From positions 1 through 5,012 of the forward strand of contig JAFCBX010000057.1 in NCBI GenBank assembly GCA_017610505.1: DNA of 5,012 nt, written 5' to 3'. Positions 1 through 4,213 of the stretch are shown here, piece by piece (within the stretch, counting starts at the first letter, position 1; each line of letters begins with the position of its first letter). The DNA is from Methanosarcinales archaeon (GTDB lineage Archaea > Nanobdellota > Nanobdellia > Woesearchaeales > CG1-02-33-12). Under the pieces are notes generated by a model. It saw only the letters and a program-made list of their open reading frames with translations, did not search any database and was not told the origin of the DNA. Position numbers and translations under genes: made by a program.

Positions 1-10
1 AGAGATATTG

Positions 11-24
11 AATAAAAATAAATA
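11..24 (-). terminator. T-rich stretch after the 46-231 gene
   Basis: On the minus strand this reads TATTTATTTTTATT, about 20 bases past the stop codon of the membrane protein gene. Archaeal RNA polymerase terminates at U-rich tracts, so this is a reasonable terminator. It has no stem and is interrupted by A residues, so the call is weak. Confidence 0.3.
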
Positions 25-45
25 GTATGGAAGAATTCTTGGGAA

Positions 46-231
46 CTATTTGATTAAGAAATAAGCAACTAAATTAACAAAGCCAAGTGCAATTGGGTAA
101 AGCAGATATATCTTAAAGCCATTAACAAGTATGCCTGTCAGTGAAAACACAATCAGGCCCAGGGCAACGAAGTTGTATACGGAAAGTATGACGCATGGGC
201 ACATTATAGTGGCAATACTAGAAGACTCCAT
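46..231 (-). CDS. small two-helix membrane protein, possibly 5'-truncated
   Basis: This is a 61-residue hydrophobic protein that I do not recognise. Two segments look membrane-spanning: roughly residues 13-36 (starting CVILSVYNF) and 41-60 (starting IYLLYPIAL). A CPC motif lies at residues 11-13, just before the first helix. The stop is TAG and the ATG at 231 is the first canonical start. The frame stays open for 26 more codons upstream, to a TAA at 310-312, without an ATG, GTG or TTG, and those codons also look protein-like (they include ILRFFSACVSYFSL). The gene may therefore have lost its start, or it may begin at 231. A weak AT-rich promoter element lies near 254-266. The overlapping plus-strand frame (131-313) is polar and less convincing. 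No function is proposed. Confidence 0.45.
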   Translation of the reverse strand: MESSSIATIMCPCVILSVYNFVALGLIVFSLTGILVNGFKIYLLYPIALGFVNLVAYFLIK

Positions 232-318
232 ATATTCAACTGATTTCTTTAGAGAAAAATATGAAACACAAGCAGAGAAAAATCTTAAAATATCTTTGGC
301 TAGATTAAGTTAGCAATA

Positions 319-334
319 GGAAAATATTTATACC
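319..334 (+). promoter_or_regulatory. archaeal BRE/TATA promoter of the 354 gene
   Basis: A purine-rich GGAAAA (BRE-like, bound by TFB) is followed by TATTTATACC. The TATA centre is near 329, 25 bases before the ATG at 354. That spacing puts the transcription start at or next to the start codon, as in leaderless archaeal mRNAs. No SD sequence lies upstream of the ATG. The box is nearly symmetrical, so it could also fire leftward. Confidence 0.6.
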
Positions 335-353
335 TTAATGTATTAGACTGGTT

Positions 354-593
354 ATGGAAGATAAATATCAAAAAGGATTTGCTGATTCTAAGCTTTATTA
401 TGTTATTGATGAGGAATCTGGAGAAGTGGTGCCCATATATTTTCCTGATGATGCTGTAATTCCTGAAGCAAAACCTGGTGCAAAGGCAGGTAATCCTCTT
501 CTTGATGAAATAAATGAGAAATTAAGAAAGGAAAACATAACAGAAAAGACGAAGGGATTATATAAAATAAATAAAAAACTAAAAAATCCGTAA
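354..593 (+). CDS. hypothetical charged protein, 79 residues
   Basis: I do not recognise this protein. The N-terminal half is acidic and aromatic (YYVIDEESGEVVPIYFPDD near residues 15-33). A short Ala/Gly/Pro linker follows (PEAKPGAKAGNP, about 37-48). The C-terminus is Lys-rich and probably helical (LLDEINEKLRKENITEKTKG onward). There is no signal peptide, membrane segment or cysteine. The ATG at 354 is supported by a well-placed TATA box 25 bases upstream. Only 32 bases separate its stop from the acyltransferase, so the two may be partly co-transcribed, although the second gene seems to have its own promoter. The sharp acidic-to-basic split would suit a small binding or adaptor protein, but that is a guess. 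Confidence 0.65.
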   Translation: MEDKYQKGFADSKLYYVIDEESGEVVPIYFPDDAVIPEAKPGAKAGNPLLDEINEKLRKENITEKTKGLYKINKKLKNP

Positions 594-602
594 AATATTA
601 AA
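592..602 (+). promoter_or_regulatory. TATA-like box before the acyltransferase
   Basis: AAAATATTAAA is centred about 28 bases before the ATG at 626, directly after the stop of the preceding gene. There is no SD in the 32-base gap, so a leaderless transcript from this box is the simplest way to start translation. The region is AT-rich, so a chance match is possible. Confidence 0.45.
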
Positions 603-625
603 ACAAAAGCATATTTTCTGTTTTT

Positions 626-1258
626 ATGGAAAAATCCAATGATCCACGGGATATAAAGAACATTAGCCTTAAGAACAAGATTTTTATTGGCCTGGCAATG
701 TTCTGCCCTTTCTCTGGCTTTAAGAAGCTTTTGTATAGGATGATGGGAGCAACTATTGGCAAAAATGTTTTCTTTGGCCCGCAGTCTGTTATAATAAGCA
801 ATAATTATCATAATGTAAAGATTGGTGATAATGTATTTTTCTCATTGGGTGTTGCAATAACAGCAGATGAACTCATAATAGGAAATAATACACATGTTGG
901 ATACCAGGCATTGATGACAGGAAAGAAAATCTCAATAGGAAAGAACTGCAATATTAATAACAGGGTTTTTATTGAGGCATATTATGCTCCTGTAATTATT
1001 GAGGATAATGTTACAATAGCTGGCTCTGTAATGATTTCATCACATGACGGCTCTTTCATGAATGTCTTGGGCAAGGAAATGATAGCAAAACAAATTATAT
1101 TAAAAAAGCGATGTTTTATTGGCAACAATGCAGTTATACTCCCAGGCATAACAATAAACGAAAAATCAATAGTTGGAGCAGGAGCTGTTGTTACAAAGGA
1201 TGTTGAAGAAAGAACAATTGTTGTTGGAGTTCCTGCAAAGGCAATAAGAAAAATCTGA
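626..1258 (+). CDS. left-handed beta-helix (hexapeptide-repeat) acyltransferase
   Basis: This 210-residue protein resembles the WbbJ/maltose O-acetyltransferase group, which transfers an acetyl or other acyl group from a CoA donor to a hydroxyl or amine, often on a sugar. Residues about 1-40 are a hydrophobic/basic lead (IFIGLAMFCPFSGFKKLLYRMMG) typical of this group. From about 41 on, imperfect hexapeptides run almost to the end (GATIGKNVFFG, VKIGDNVFF, LIIGNNTHVG, ISIGKNCNI, VIIEDNVTIAG, CFIGNNAVILPG, SIVGAGAVVTKDV), closing with VVGVPAKAI. The segment EDNVTIAGSVMISSHDGS carries His140, at the position of the catalytic histidine in hexapeptide acetyltransferases. The protein should form a cytoplasmic trimer. 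The length is normal and the gene looks intact. The acceptor cannot be read from sequence; a surface glycan or nucleotide sugar is likely. Confidence 0.9.
   Translation: MEKSNDPRDIKNISLKNKIFIGLAMFCPFSGFKKLLYRMMGATIGKNVFFGPQSVIISNNYHNVKIGDNVFFSLGVAITADELIIGNNTHVGYQALMTGKKISIGKNCNINNRVFIEAYYAPVIIEDNVTIAGSVMISSHDGSFMNVLGKEMIAKQIILKKRCFIGNNAVILPGITINEKSIVGAGAVVTKDVEERTIVVGVPAKAIRKI
1249..1253 (-). terminator. U-tract after the minus-strand operon
   Basis: Read on the minus strand, the bases just past the nucleotidyltransferase stop are ATCAGATTTTTCTTATT. This T-run lies inside the last codons of the convergent acyltransferase. It could terminate the leftward transcript but is short (five T). Confidence 0.3.
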
Positions 1259-1879
1259 TTATAATTTTTTTAATAACTCAACAACTTTCTTTTTCCATTT
1301 CTTGAATTCATTGAAATCAACACCTAAATAATGAATATTCTTGTCTGAAAAATTGTTTATGACAAATATCAGTTCATCTTTGAATTTTTCTTTCTTATAT
1401 TTCTTAAGCAGTTTTGCGTATGTTTTCCAATTAATATCTGAATGCAATATAACAGTAATAATATCTATTGCATCTTTCTCTCCCTTAATGCTGTTTCTCC
1501 TGTCAATCTCAGCACCCTGCTTTAATATCAGAAGCGGCTCTGCCCTTAAGGTATTGATGCCTTTTATCATAACTGTTTGAGTGTTTAAATCCACTAAAGG
1601 AATTGCTAAGTTTGAGAAGTATGGAACATAAATATCAATATCAAATTTTCCAGATTTTATCTCATATTTTTTAAGCCTGTTATTTTTAACCAAATCATAT
1701 TCTTGTTCCAGTTTTTTTAATGTATTATAATCAACAATTATATCTATGTCCTTTGACTTATGCAAGCCAGTGTGAAGATATGCTGCCCATCCGCCTATAA
1801 GTATAAAATTAAATTCTTTTTTTAGCAAAACTAATCTTTCCCAGCTTGCCTTGGTTAATAATTCCGGCCAAAACTCCAT
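1259..1879 (-). CDS. AbiEii/MNT-like nucleotidyltransferase, probable toxin
   Basis: A 206-residue nucleotidyltransferase-fold protein. Gly29-Gly30-Trp31-Ala-Ala and Leu-His35,36 are followed by Lys-Asp44-Ile-Asp46-Ile-Ile-Val, which is the hG-G...DxD signature whose aspartates hold the catalytic metals. Asp80 or Asp82 (KFDIDIYVP) is the likely third carboxylate. Near residues 120-139, LLILKQ followed by RR and EKDAIDI matches the conserved K...R...KDxxD segment of AbiEii-type proteins. The C-terminal 60 residues are Lys-rich and helical. Known relatives transfer nucleotides to tRNA or protein and act as toxins in type IV toxin-antitoxin systems. The ATG directly follows the regulator's stop (TAAATG) and has a strong SD, so translation is coupled. 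A housekeeping or antibiotic-type nucleotidyltransferase is less likely given this partner. All recognisable motifs are present, so it is probably active. Confidence 0.85.
   Translation of the reverse strand: MEFWPELLTKASWERLVLLKKEFNFILIGGWAAYLHTGLHKSKDIDIIVDYNTLKKLEQEYDLVKNNRLKKYEIKSGKFDIDIYVPYFSNLAIPLVDLNTQTVMIKGINTLRAEPLLILKQGAEIDRRNSIKGEKDAIDIITVILHSDINWKTYAKLLKKYKKEKFKDELIFVINNFSDKNIHYLGVDFNEFKKWKKKVVELLKKL
1262..1271 (+). terminator. U-tract after the acyltransferase
   Basis: Seven consecutive T (1265-1271) begin six bases after the acyltransferase stop codon, enough for archaeal U-tract termination. The same bases encode the Lys-Lys-Leu end of the convergent nucleotidyltransferase. 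Confidence 0.45.
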
Positions 1880-2464
1880 TTATCTCACCTTTTGCTCTAA
1901 TTCCTTTAAAAATTCTTTTGCATACCATGTGCCCAAGTTCCATAAGTCCACATATACCTGTGCTGATGGTGCAATATTATTTTTGGTTAATCTATCCATT
2001 TCTTTGTCTTGATTGAGTACAACTAAATTTGCATGCCCTTTTTTAAAAGGAAACCTTGCTTTAATTTCATCAGGGTTATTTGAATAAACAATAACCTCGC
2101 TGTAATCTGCAGGCACATCATCAAACCTAAATTTGTATGCAGAATATGCTGTGTAGATAATGCCTGATGGGAGGTTTTTCTCAATATCCTGGATTGATAA
2201 ATTAACATTTGTTTGGTAAATAATGTCTTTGTCAAGGTTTCTTTTGGTTGCCCAGAAAATCAGTATTTTCTCAATGTCTCTTATACTAAAAAACCTTTTT
2301 TCAATGTTTATTCCTCCTATTTTATCAAGGGGCCTTAATGCATTGTTAACAGTACTTAGAGAAACATTTAGCCTTTTAGACAGCTCAAGCTGAGTAAATC
2401 TATTTTTTTTGCTTTCAATTGCATCAAACAATATCTCCCTGTAAATTATTTCTGTCTTCTTCAT
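1880..2464 (-). CDS. winged-helix regulator, AbiEi-like antitoxin
   Basis: A 194-residue protein with an N-terminal winged helix-turn-helix. Residues 23-45 (FTQLELSKRLNVSLSTVNNALR) are the HTH with its recognition helix, and 50-62 (GGINIEKRFFSIR) form the wing. The rest is an alpha/beta domain with GIIYTAYSAYKF (101-112), YSEVIVYSNNPDEI (121-134) and a final AQVYVDLWNLGTWYAKEFL (168-186). This arrangement resembles AbiEi-type antitoxin regulators, where the N-terminus represses the operon and the C-terminus neutralises the partner. Assignment is by architecture and by its nucleotidyltransferase partner, not by a search. The ATG at 2464 has a TATA box about 26 bases upstream and no SD, so it is probably read from a leaderless mRNA. 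TTTCGA motifs around this promoter are good candidates for its own binding sites. Confidence 0.8.
   Translation of the reverse strand: MKKTEIIYREILFDAIESKKNRFTQLELSKRLNVSLSTVNNALRPLDKIGGINIEKRFFSIRDIEKILIFWATKRNLDKDIIYQTNVNLSIQDIEKNLPSGIIYTAYSAYKFRFDDVPADYSEVIVYSNNPDEIKARFPFKKGHANLVVLNQDKEMDRLTKNNIAPSAQVYVDLWNLGTWYAKEFLKELEQKVR
1884..1890 (-). promoter_or_regulatory. SD sequence of the nucleotidyltransferase
   Basis: The minus strand reads AAAGGTGAGATAA followed by ATG. AGGTGA is an exact complement of the UCACCU at the archaeal 16S rRNA 3' end and ends five bases before the start codon. It lies in the last codons of the upstream regulator gene. It is the only clear SD I found in the window, and it fixes the start at 1879. 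Confidence 0.75.
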
Positions 2465-2465
2465 A

Positions 2466-2514
2466 TTTCGATAAAATATCTTTTTATTTATAAATGTTTC
2501 GATAATTTTCGAAA
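2466..2514. promoter_or_regulatory. candidate operator: phased TTTCGA motifs
   Basis: TTTCGATAA occurs at 2466-2474 and again, identical, at 2497-2505. A palindromic TTTCGAAA follows at 2507-2514. The CG steps are 31 and 10 bases apart, close to three turns and one turn of DNA, so all three face the same side of the helix. The first copy lies just before the start codon, over the presumed transcription start. The second overlaps the BRE. Bound protein would block initiation, which suits autorepression by the AbiEi-like regulator. A related TTTCGATA lies at 2706-2713. The motif is visible; the binding protein is inferred. Confidence 0.5.
2485..2501 (-). promoter_or_regulatory. archaeal BRE/TATA promoter of the AbiEi-like gene
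   Basis: The minus strand reads CGAAACATTTATAAATA. The TATA core is a perfect palindrome, ATTTATAAAT (2486-2495), centred 26 bases before the ATG at 2464, with a BRE-like GAAACA just upstream. A leaderless transcript covering the regulator and the nucleotidyltransferase is expected. Confidence 0.65.
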
Positions 2515-2525
2515 GTTAAAAGCAA

Positions 2526-2654
2526 TTAAGAAATCAAAGAATCAATAAGCTCTTTCTGCTGTTTTGACCAGTCTTTATCAGGATGAGTCCTGATGTAATT
2601 AGCCCAGTATTTTATCATCCATTCCATGTCCTGCTTGTTTATCTTATCCTGCAT
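2526..2654 (-). CDS. 42-residue protein upstream of the toxin-antitoxin pair
   Basis: A complete small frame, ATG to TAA, starting MQDKINKQDMEWMIKYW and ending KQQKELIDSLIS. It is rich in Trp, Lys, Asp and Gln and reads like two amphipathic helices around an RTHPDKDW turn. There is no cysteine, signal or membrane segment. The composition is clearly protein-like, and a TATA box sits 26 bases before the ATG with a 17-base palindrome between them, which supports real expression. It ends 61 bases before the AbiEi-like gene on the same strand, so read-through would make it the first gene of that operon. I do not recognise the family for certain; the pattern W-x2-Y-I-R-x-H-x-D-x2-W-S-x-Q-Q feels conserved. 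An accessory antitoxin or modulator role is possible but unproven. Confidence 0.6.
   Translation of the reverse strand: MQDKINKQDMEWMIKYWANYIRTHPDKDWSKQQKELIDSLIS
2577..2594. repeat. 7-bp hairpin inside the 42-residue gene
   Basis: On the minus strand ATCAGGA and TCCTGAT are perfectly complementary around the four-base loop CTCA. It falls on the codons for IRTHPD. It is the most GC-rich stem in an AT-rich area and could form in the mRNA. Chance pairing within a coding sequence is also possible. Confidence 0.4.
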
Positions 2655-2660
2655 ATTTCT

Positions 2661-2677
2661 TTATGAATTGTTCATAA
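2661..2677. promoter_or_regulatory. 17-base palindrome in the promoter of the 42-residue gene
   Basis: TTATGAATTGTTCATAA is a perfect inverted repeat of 7 + 3 + 7 bases. It begins 7 bases before the ATG at 2654 and reaches the edge of the TATA box, so it covers the expected transcription start. This is where an archaeal repressor site would block polymerase. The binding protein is unknown. Confidence 0.5.
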
Positions 2678-2690
2678 TATTTAATTTTTA
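2676..2690 (-). promoter_or_regulatory. TATA-like box of the 42-residue gene
   Basis: The minus strand reads TAAAAATTAAATATT. The TTAAATATT part is centred near 2680, 26 bases before the ATG at 2654, which suits leaderless transcription. No SD precedes the start codon. Confidence 0.5.
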
Positions 2691-2718
2691 TGTTTCAAGG
2701 AGTCATTTCGATATTGGC

Positions 2719-2764
2719 AAATCTTTCTGTTGATGGAAAGGTTTTATAGCAAAATCTTTCTGTT
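2719..2764. repeat. direct repeat AAATCTTTCTGTT, two copies, 33-base period
   Basis: AAATCTTTCTGTT is identical at 2719-2731 and 2752-2764, each preceded by GC (GCAAATC and GCAAAATC). The shorter core TCTTTCTG also occurs at 2551-2558. The spacing is about three helical turns. There are too few copies for CRISPR. It could be a regulator site for either flanking gene. Confidence 0.5.
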
Positions 2765-2862
2765 TAATGAATAATTTTATCAAAAATTGTTCATTTGAAT
2801 ATATAATTTTATGTTAAATATCACAAAACTTTGATGCTGATTATTACTGCCTTAAAAACACA

Positions 2863-2877
2863 ATAATTATATATTAA
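2863..2877 (+). promoter_or_regulatory. TATA box of the glycosyltransferase
   Basis: TTATATATTAA (2867-2877) is centred about 25 bases before the ATG at 2896, with A-rich BRE-like bases upstream. No SD precedes the start, so a leaderless transcript is expected. The rest of the 2655-2895 gap holds the repeats listed separately and no frame longer than about 16 codons that I could support. Confidence 0.6.
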
Positions 2878-2895
2878 TGGCTTTAAACAGGTTAT

Positions 2896-4026
2896 ATGAA
2901 AGTCATAAGAACAATTGAATCCTTTTATCCGTATGTCACAGGGCCTGCTAACCAGGCCTTTAAGATATCTGAAGGGCTTTATAAGAATGGCGTGGAATCT
3001 CCTATTTTCACAACTGATTTTAATGTAGAGAATGTAAAGCCAATGGAATATTTTGGTGAGGTTCTTGTAAAAAGGTTTAAGGTTAAGACAAAGATTATGA
3101 AATACTGCTTTACTCCATCAATGAAAAAAGCACTTGAAAATGAAAGATTTGATATTGTCCACAGCCATAACTACCGCTCTTACCAGTCTTCCTTAGGCTA
3201 TAAAATAGCAAGAAAAATGGGAAAGTCTTTTGTGATAAACACCCATGGAACTCTTTTGGCTTACAAGAATTTCAATATGGGCCTTGCCTCAAGGCTGCCT
3301 TATTATGTTTATGATTTATTAACCTTAAAAAAGGTTGTTAAAAAAGCAGACATGGTTGTTGCTGCAACAGAGCAGGAATATAAAGAGGCATTGGAATTTG
3401 GAATTAAAAAAGAAAATCTAACAATAATTCCAGTTGGAATTAATATTAAGGATTATGAGCCTGTTAAAAAGGATTCCTCAATGATGAATCTTTTGTTTGT
3501 TGGGAGGATATCAAGGGACCGCAATCTAGAGCCTATAATAAAGGCTATGAGAATATTAAATCATAAAAAAATAAAACTTACAATAGTTGGAGGAGAAGCA
3601 AAGAGATCAGAAACCTCTAGAACAGGTTATATTGATGAGTTAAGGAAACTGGCTGAGGGGTTGAATATAGAATTTACAGGCCCAAAATACGGAAAAGAGC
3701 TAATTAATTATTATAAAAAAGCTGATATCTTTGTTTATACATCTTTTTATGAAAACTTCGGCCAAACAATGCTTGAGGCAGGAGCTGCAGGCTTGCCGAT
3801 AATATCAGCAAAAACAGGAATTGCAAATGATATTGTGAAAGATAATAAGACTGGCTTTATTGTTGGGCATGATGATCCTAAAAAGATTGCAGAATATATT
3901 AAAGAGCTATCAGACAAAAACAAAAGGGACTTGTTTGGAAAAAGAATAAGAGAAATAGTAAAAAAGAATTTTGATTGGGACAATATTATTAAGAAATATA
4001 TTAAGGTTTATGATTCAATAATGTAA
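2896..4026 (+). CDS. GT4-type glycosyltransferase (GT-B fold)
   Basis: A complete 376-residue retaining glycosyltransferase of the family 4 type, which moves a sugar from a nucleotide-sugar donor to a glycan, lipid or other acceptor on the cytoplasmic side of the membrane. The N-terminal Rossmann domain (about 1-185) has the glycine loop VTGPANQAF (14-22), DIVHSHN (86-92), THGT (116-119) and IIPVGIN (177-183). The C-terminal domain has FVGRISRDRN (201-210), LTIVGG (228-233), FTGPKYGKELINYYKKADIFV (260-280) and the E-x7-E motif ENFGQTMLE with Glu286 and Glu294, then TGFIV (319-323). Arg204 sits in the usual donor-phosphate site, while the usual Lys five residues later is Arg209. The length is typical and there is no membrane helix. 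Donor and acceptor are unknown; cell-surface glycan synthesis is likely. Confidence 0.92.
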   Translation: MKVIRTIESFYPYVTGPANQAFKISEGLYKNGVESPIFTTDFNVENVKPMEYFGEVLVKRFKVKTKIMKYCFTPSMKKALENERFDIVHSHNYRSYQSSLGYKIARKMGKSFVINTHGTLLAYKNFNMGLASRLPYYVYDLLTLKKVVKKADMVVAATEQEYKEALEFGIKKENLTIIPVGINIKDYEPVKKDSSMMNLLFVGRISRDRNLEPIIKAMRILNHKKIKLTIVGGEAKRSETSRTGYIDELRKLAEGLNIEFTGPKYGKELINYYKKADIFVYTSFYENFGQTMLEAGAAGLPIISAKTGIANDIVKDNKTGFIVGHDDPKKIAEYIKELSDKNKRDLFGKRIREIVKKNFDWDNIIKKYIKVYDSIM

Positions 4027-4028
4027 GT

Positions 4029-4093
4029 TTTCTTAAGAATCATTCTCCCCTAAGAAAGGTTTTGAACCTGTGTTTTAAAGAATTCTTTTTTTT
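4029..4093 (+). terminator. hairpins and T8 tract after the glycosyltransferase
   Basis: Just after the stop, TTTCTTA (4029-4035) can pair with TAAGAAA (4051-4057) across a 15-base loop. A second stem, AGGTT-TTG-AACCT (4057-4069), follows. A run of eight T (4086-4093) lies 16 bases further on. The U-tract alone would suffice in archaea; the stems may help or may be processing sites. Confidence 0.55.
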
Positions 4094-4145
4094 ATTTTAA
4101 AATTAATTCATCTATTCCGGAAAAACCCATGAAAAGACCAGGCAA

Positions 4146-4157
4146 AGCATAAAAATA
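4146..4157 (+). promoter_or_regulatory. possible promoter of the AlbA_2 gene
   Basis: AGCATAAAAATA is TATA-like and centred near 4153. It would start transcription around 4179 and leave a leader of about 35 bases before the ATG at 4214, with only a weak GAGAG as SD. A second candidate, TCTATAAAAA (4194-4203), is too close to that ATG. Besides this, 4094-4213 holds no frame or repeat that I can support. Confidence 0.3.
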
Positions 4158-4213
4158 GGGTTTATTCACCAAGAATAGTATTGAAGAAAAATTCTATAAA
4201 AAGAGAGTTAGAA

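Larger units (their letters stand above)
2666..2815. repeat. duplicated promoter-like unit of about 30 bases
   Basis: Copy A (2666-2694) and copy B (2785-2815) both start with AATTGTTCAT and end with TAATTTT(T)ATGTT, with a variable AT-rich centre. Copy A contains the TATA box and half of the palindrome of the 42-residue gene. Copy B has no gene positioned to use it. The match could reflect promoter duplication or a shared regulator site. AT-richness raises the chance background. Confidence 0.45.

Noticed and set aside
31..40. AAGAATTCTT palindrome downstream of the membrane protein gene
   Set aside because: A ten-base palindrome in AT-rich DNA is expected by chance, and nothing nearby suggests a role.
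131..313. Plus-strand 60-codon frame antisense to the membrane protein
   Set aside because: It has no promoter at a sensible distance and no SD. The opposite strand gives a more coherent hydrophobic protein over the same bases.
398..811. Long minus-strand frame across the 354 gene and the acyltransferase start
   Set aside because: It is antisense to two better-supported genes, spans their intergenic gap, and its low-complexity Phe/Ser-rich stretch mirrors Lys/Asn codons of the real strand.
1341..1580. Plus-strand hydrophobic frame inside the nucleotidyltransferase
   Set aside because: It is antisense to a gene with clear motifs; its hydrophobicity is the mirror of Lys/Glu/Asp codons.
2023..2235. 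Second minus-strand frame within the AbiEi-like gene
   Set aside because: It is an out-of-frame shadow of the regulator gene with no start signals of its own.
2719..2764. CRISPR-like repeat pair
   Set aside because: Only two short copies with about 20 bases between them, no further repeats and no cas genes.
3747..3983. Minus-strand frame within the glycosyltransferase C-terminal domain
   Set aside because: It is antisense to the E-x7-E region and lacks any promoter or SD.
4181..4213. TTG start 11 codons upstream of the AlbA_2 ATG
   Set aside because: It has a TATA-like box at about -28, but family members normally begin just before the EEL-like segment, which fits the ATG at 4214. I keep it only as an alternative.
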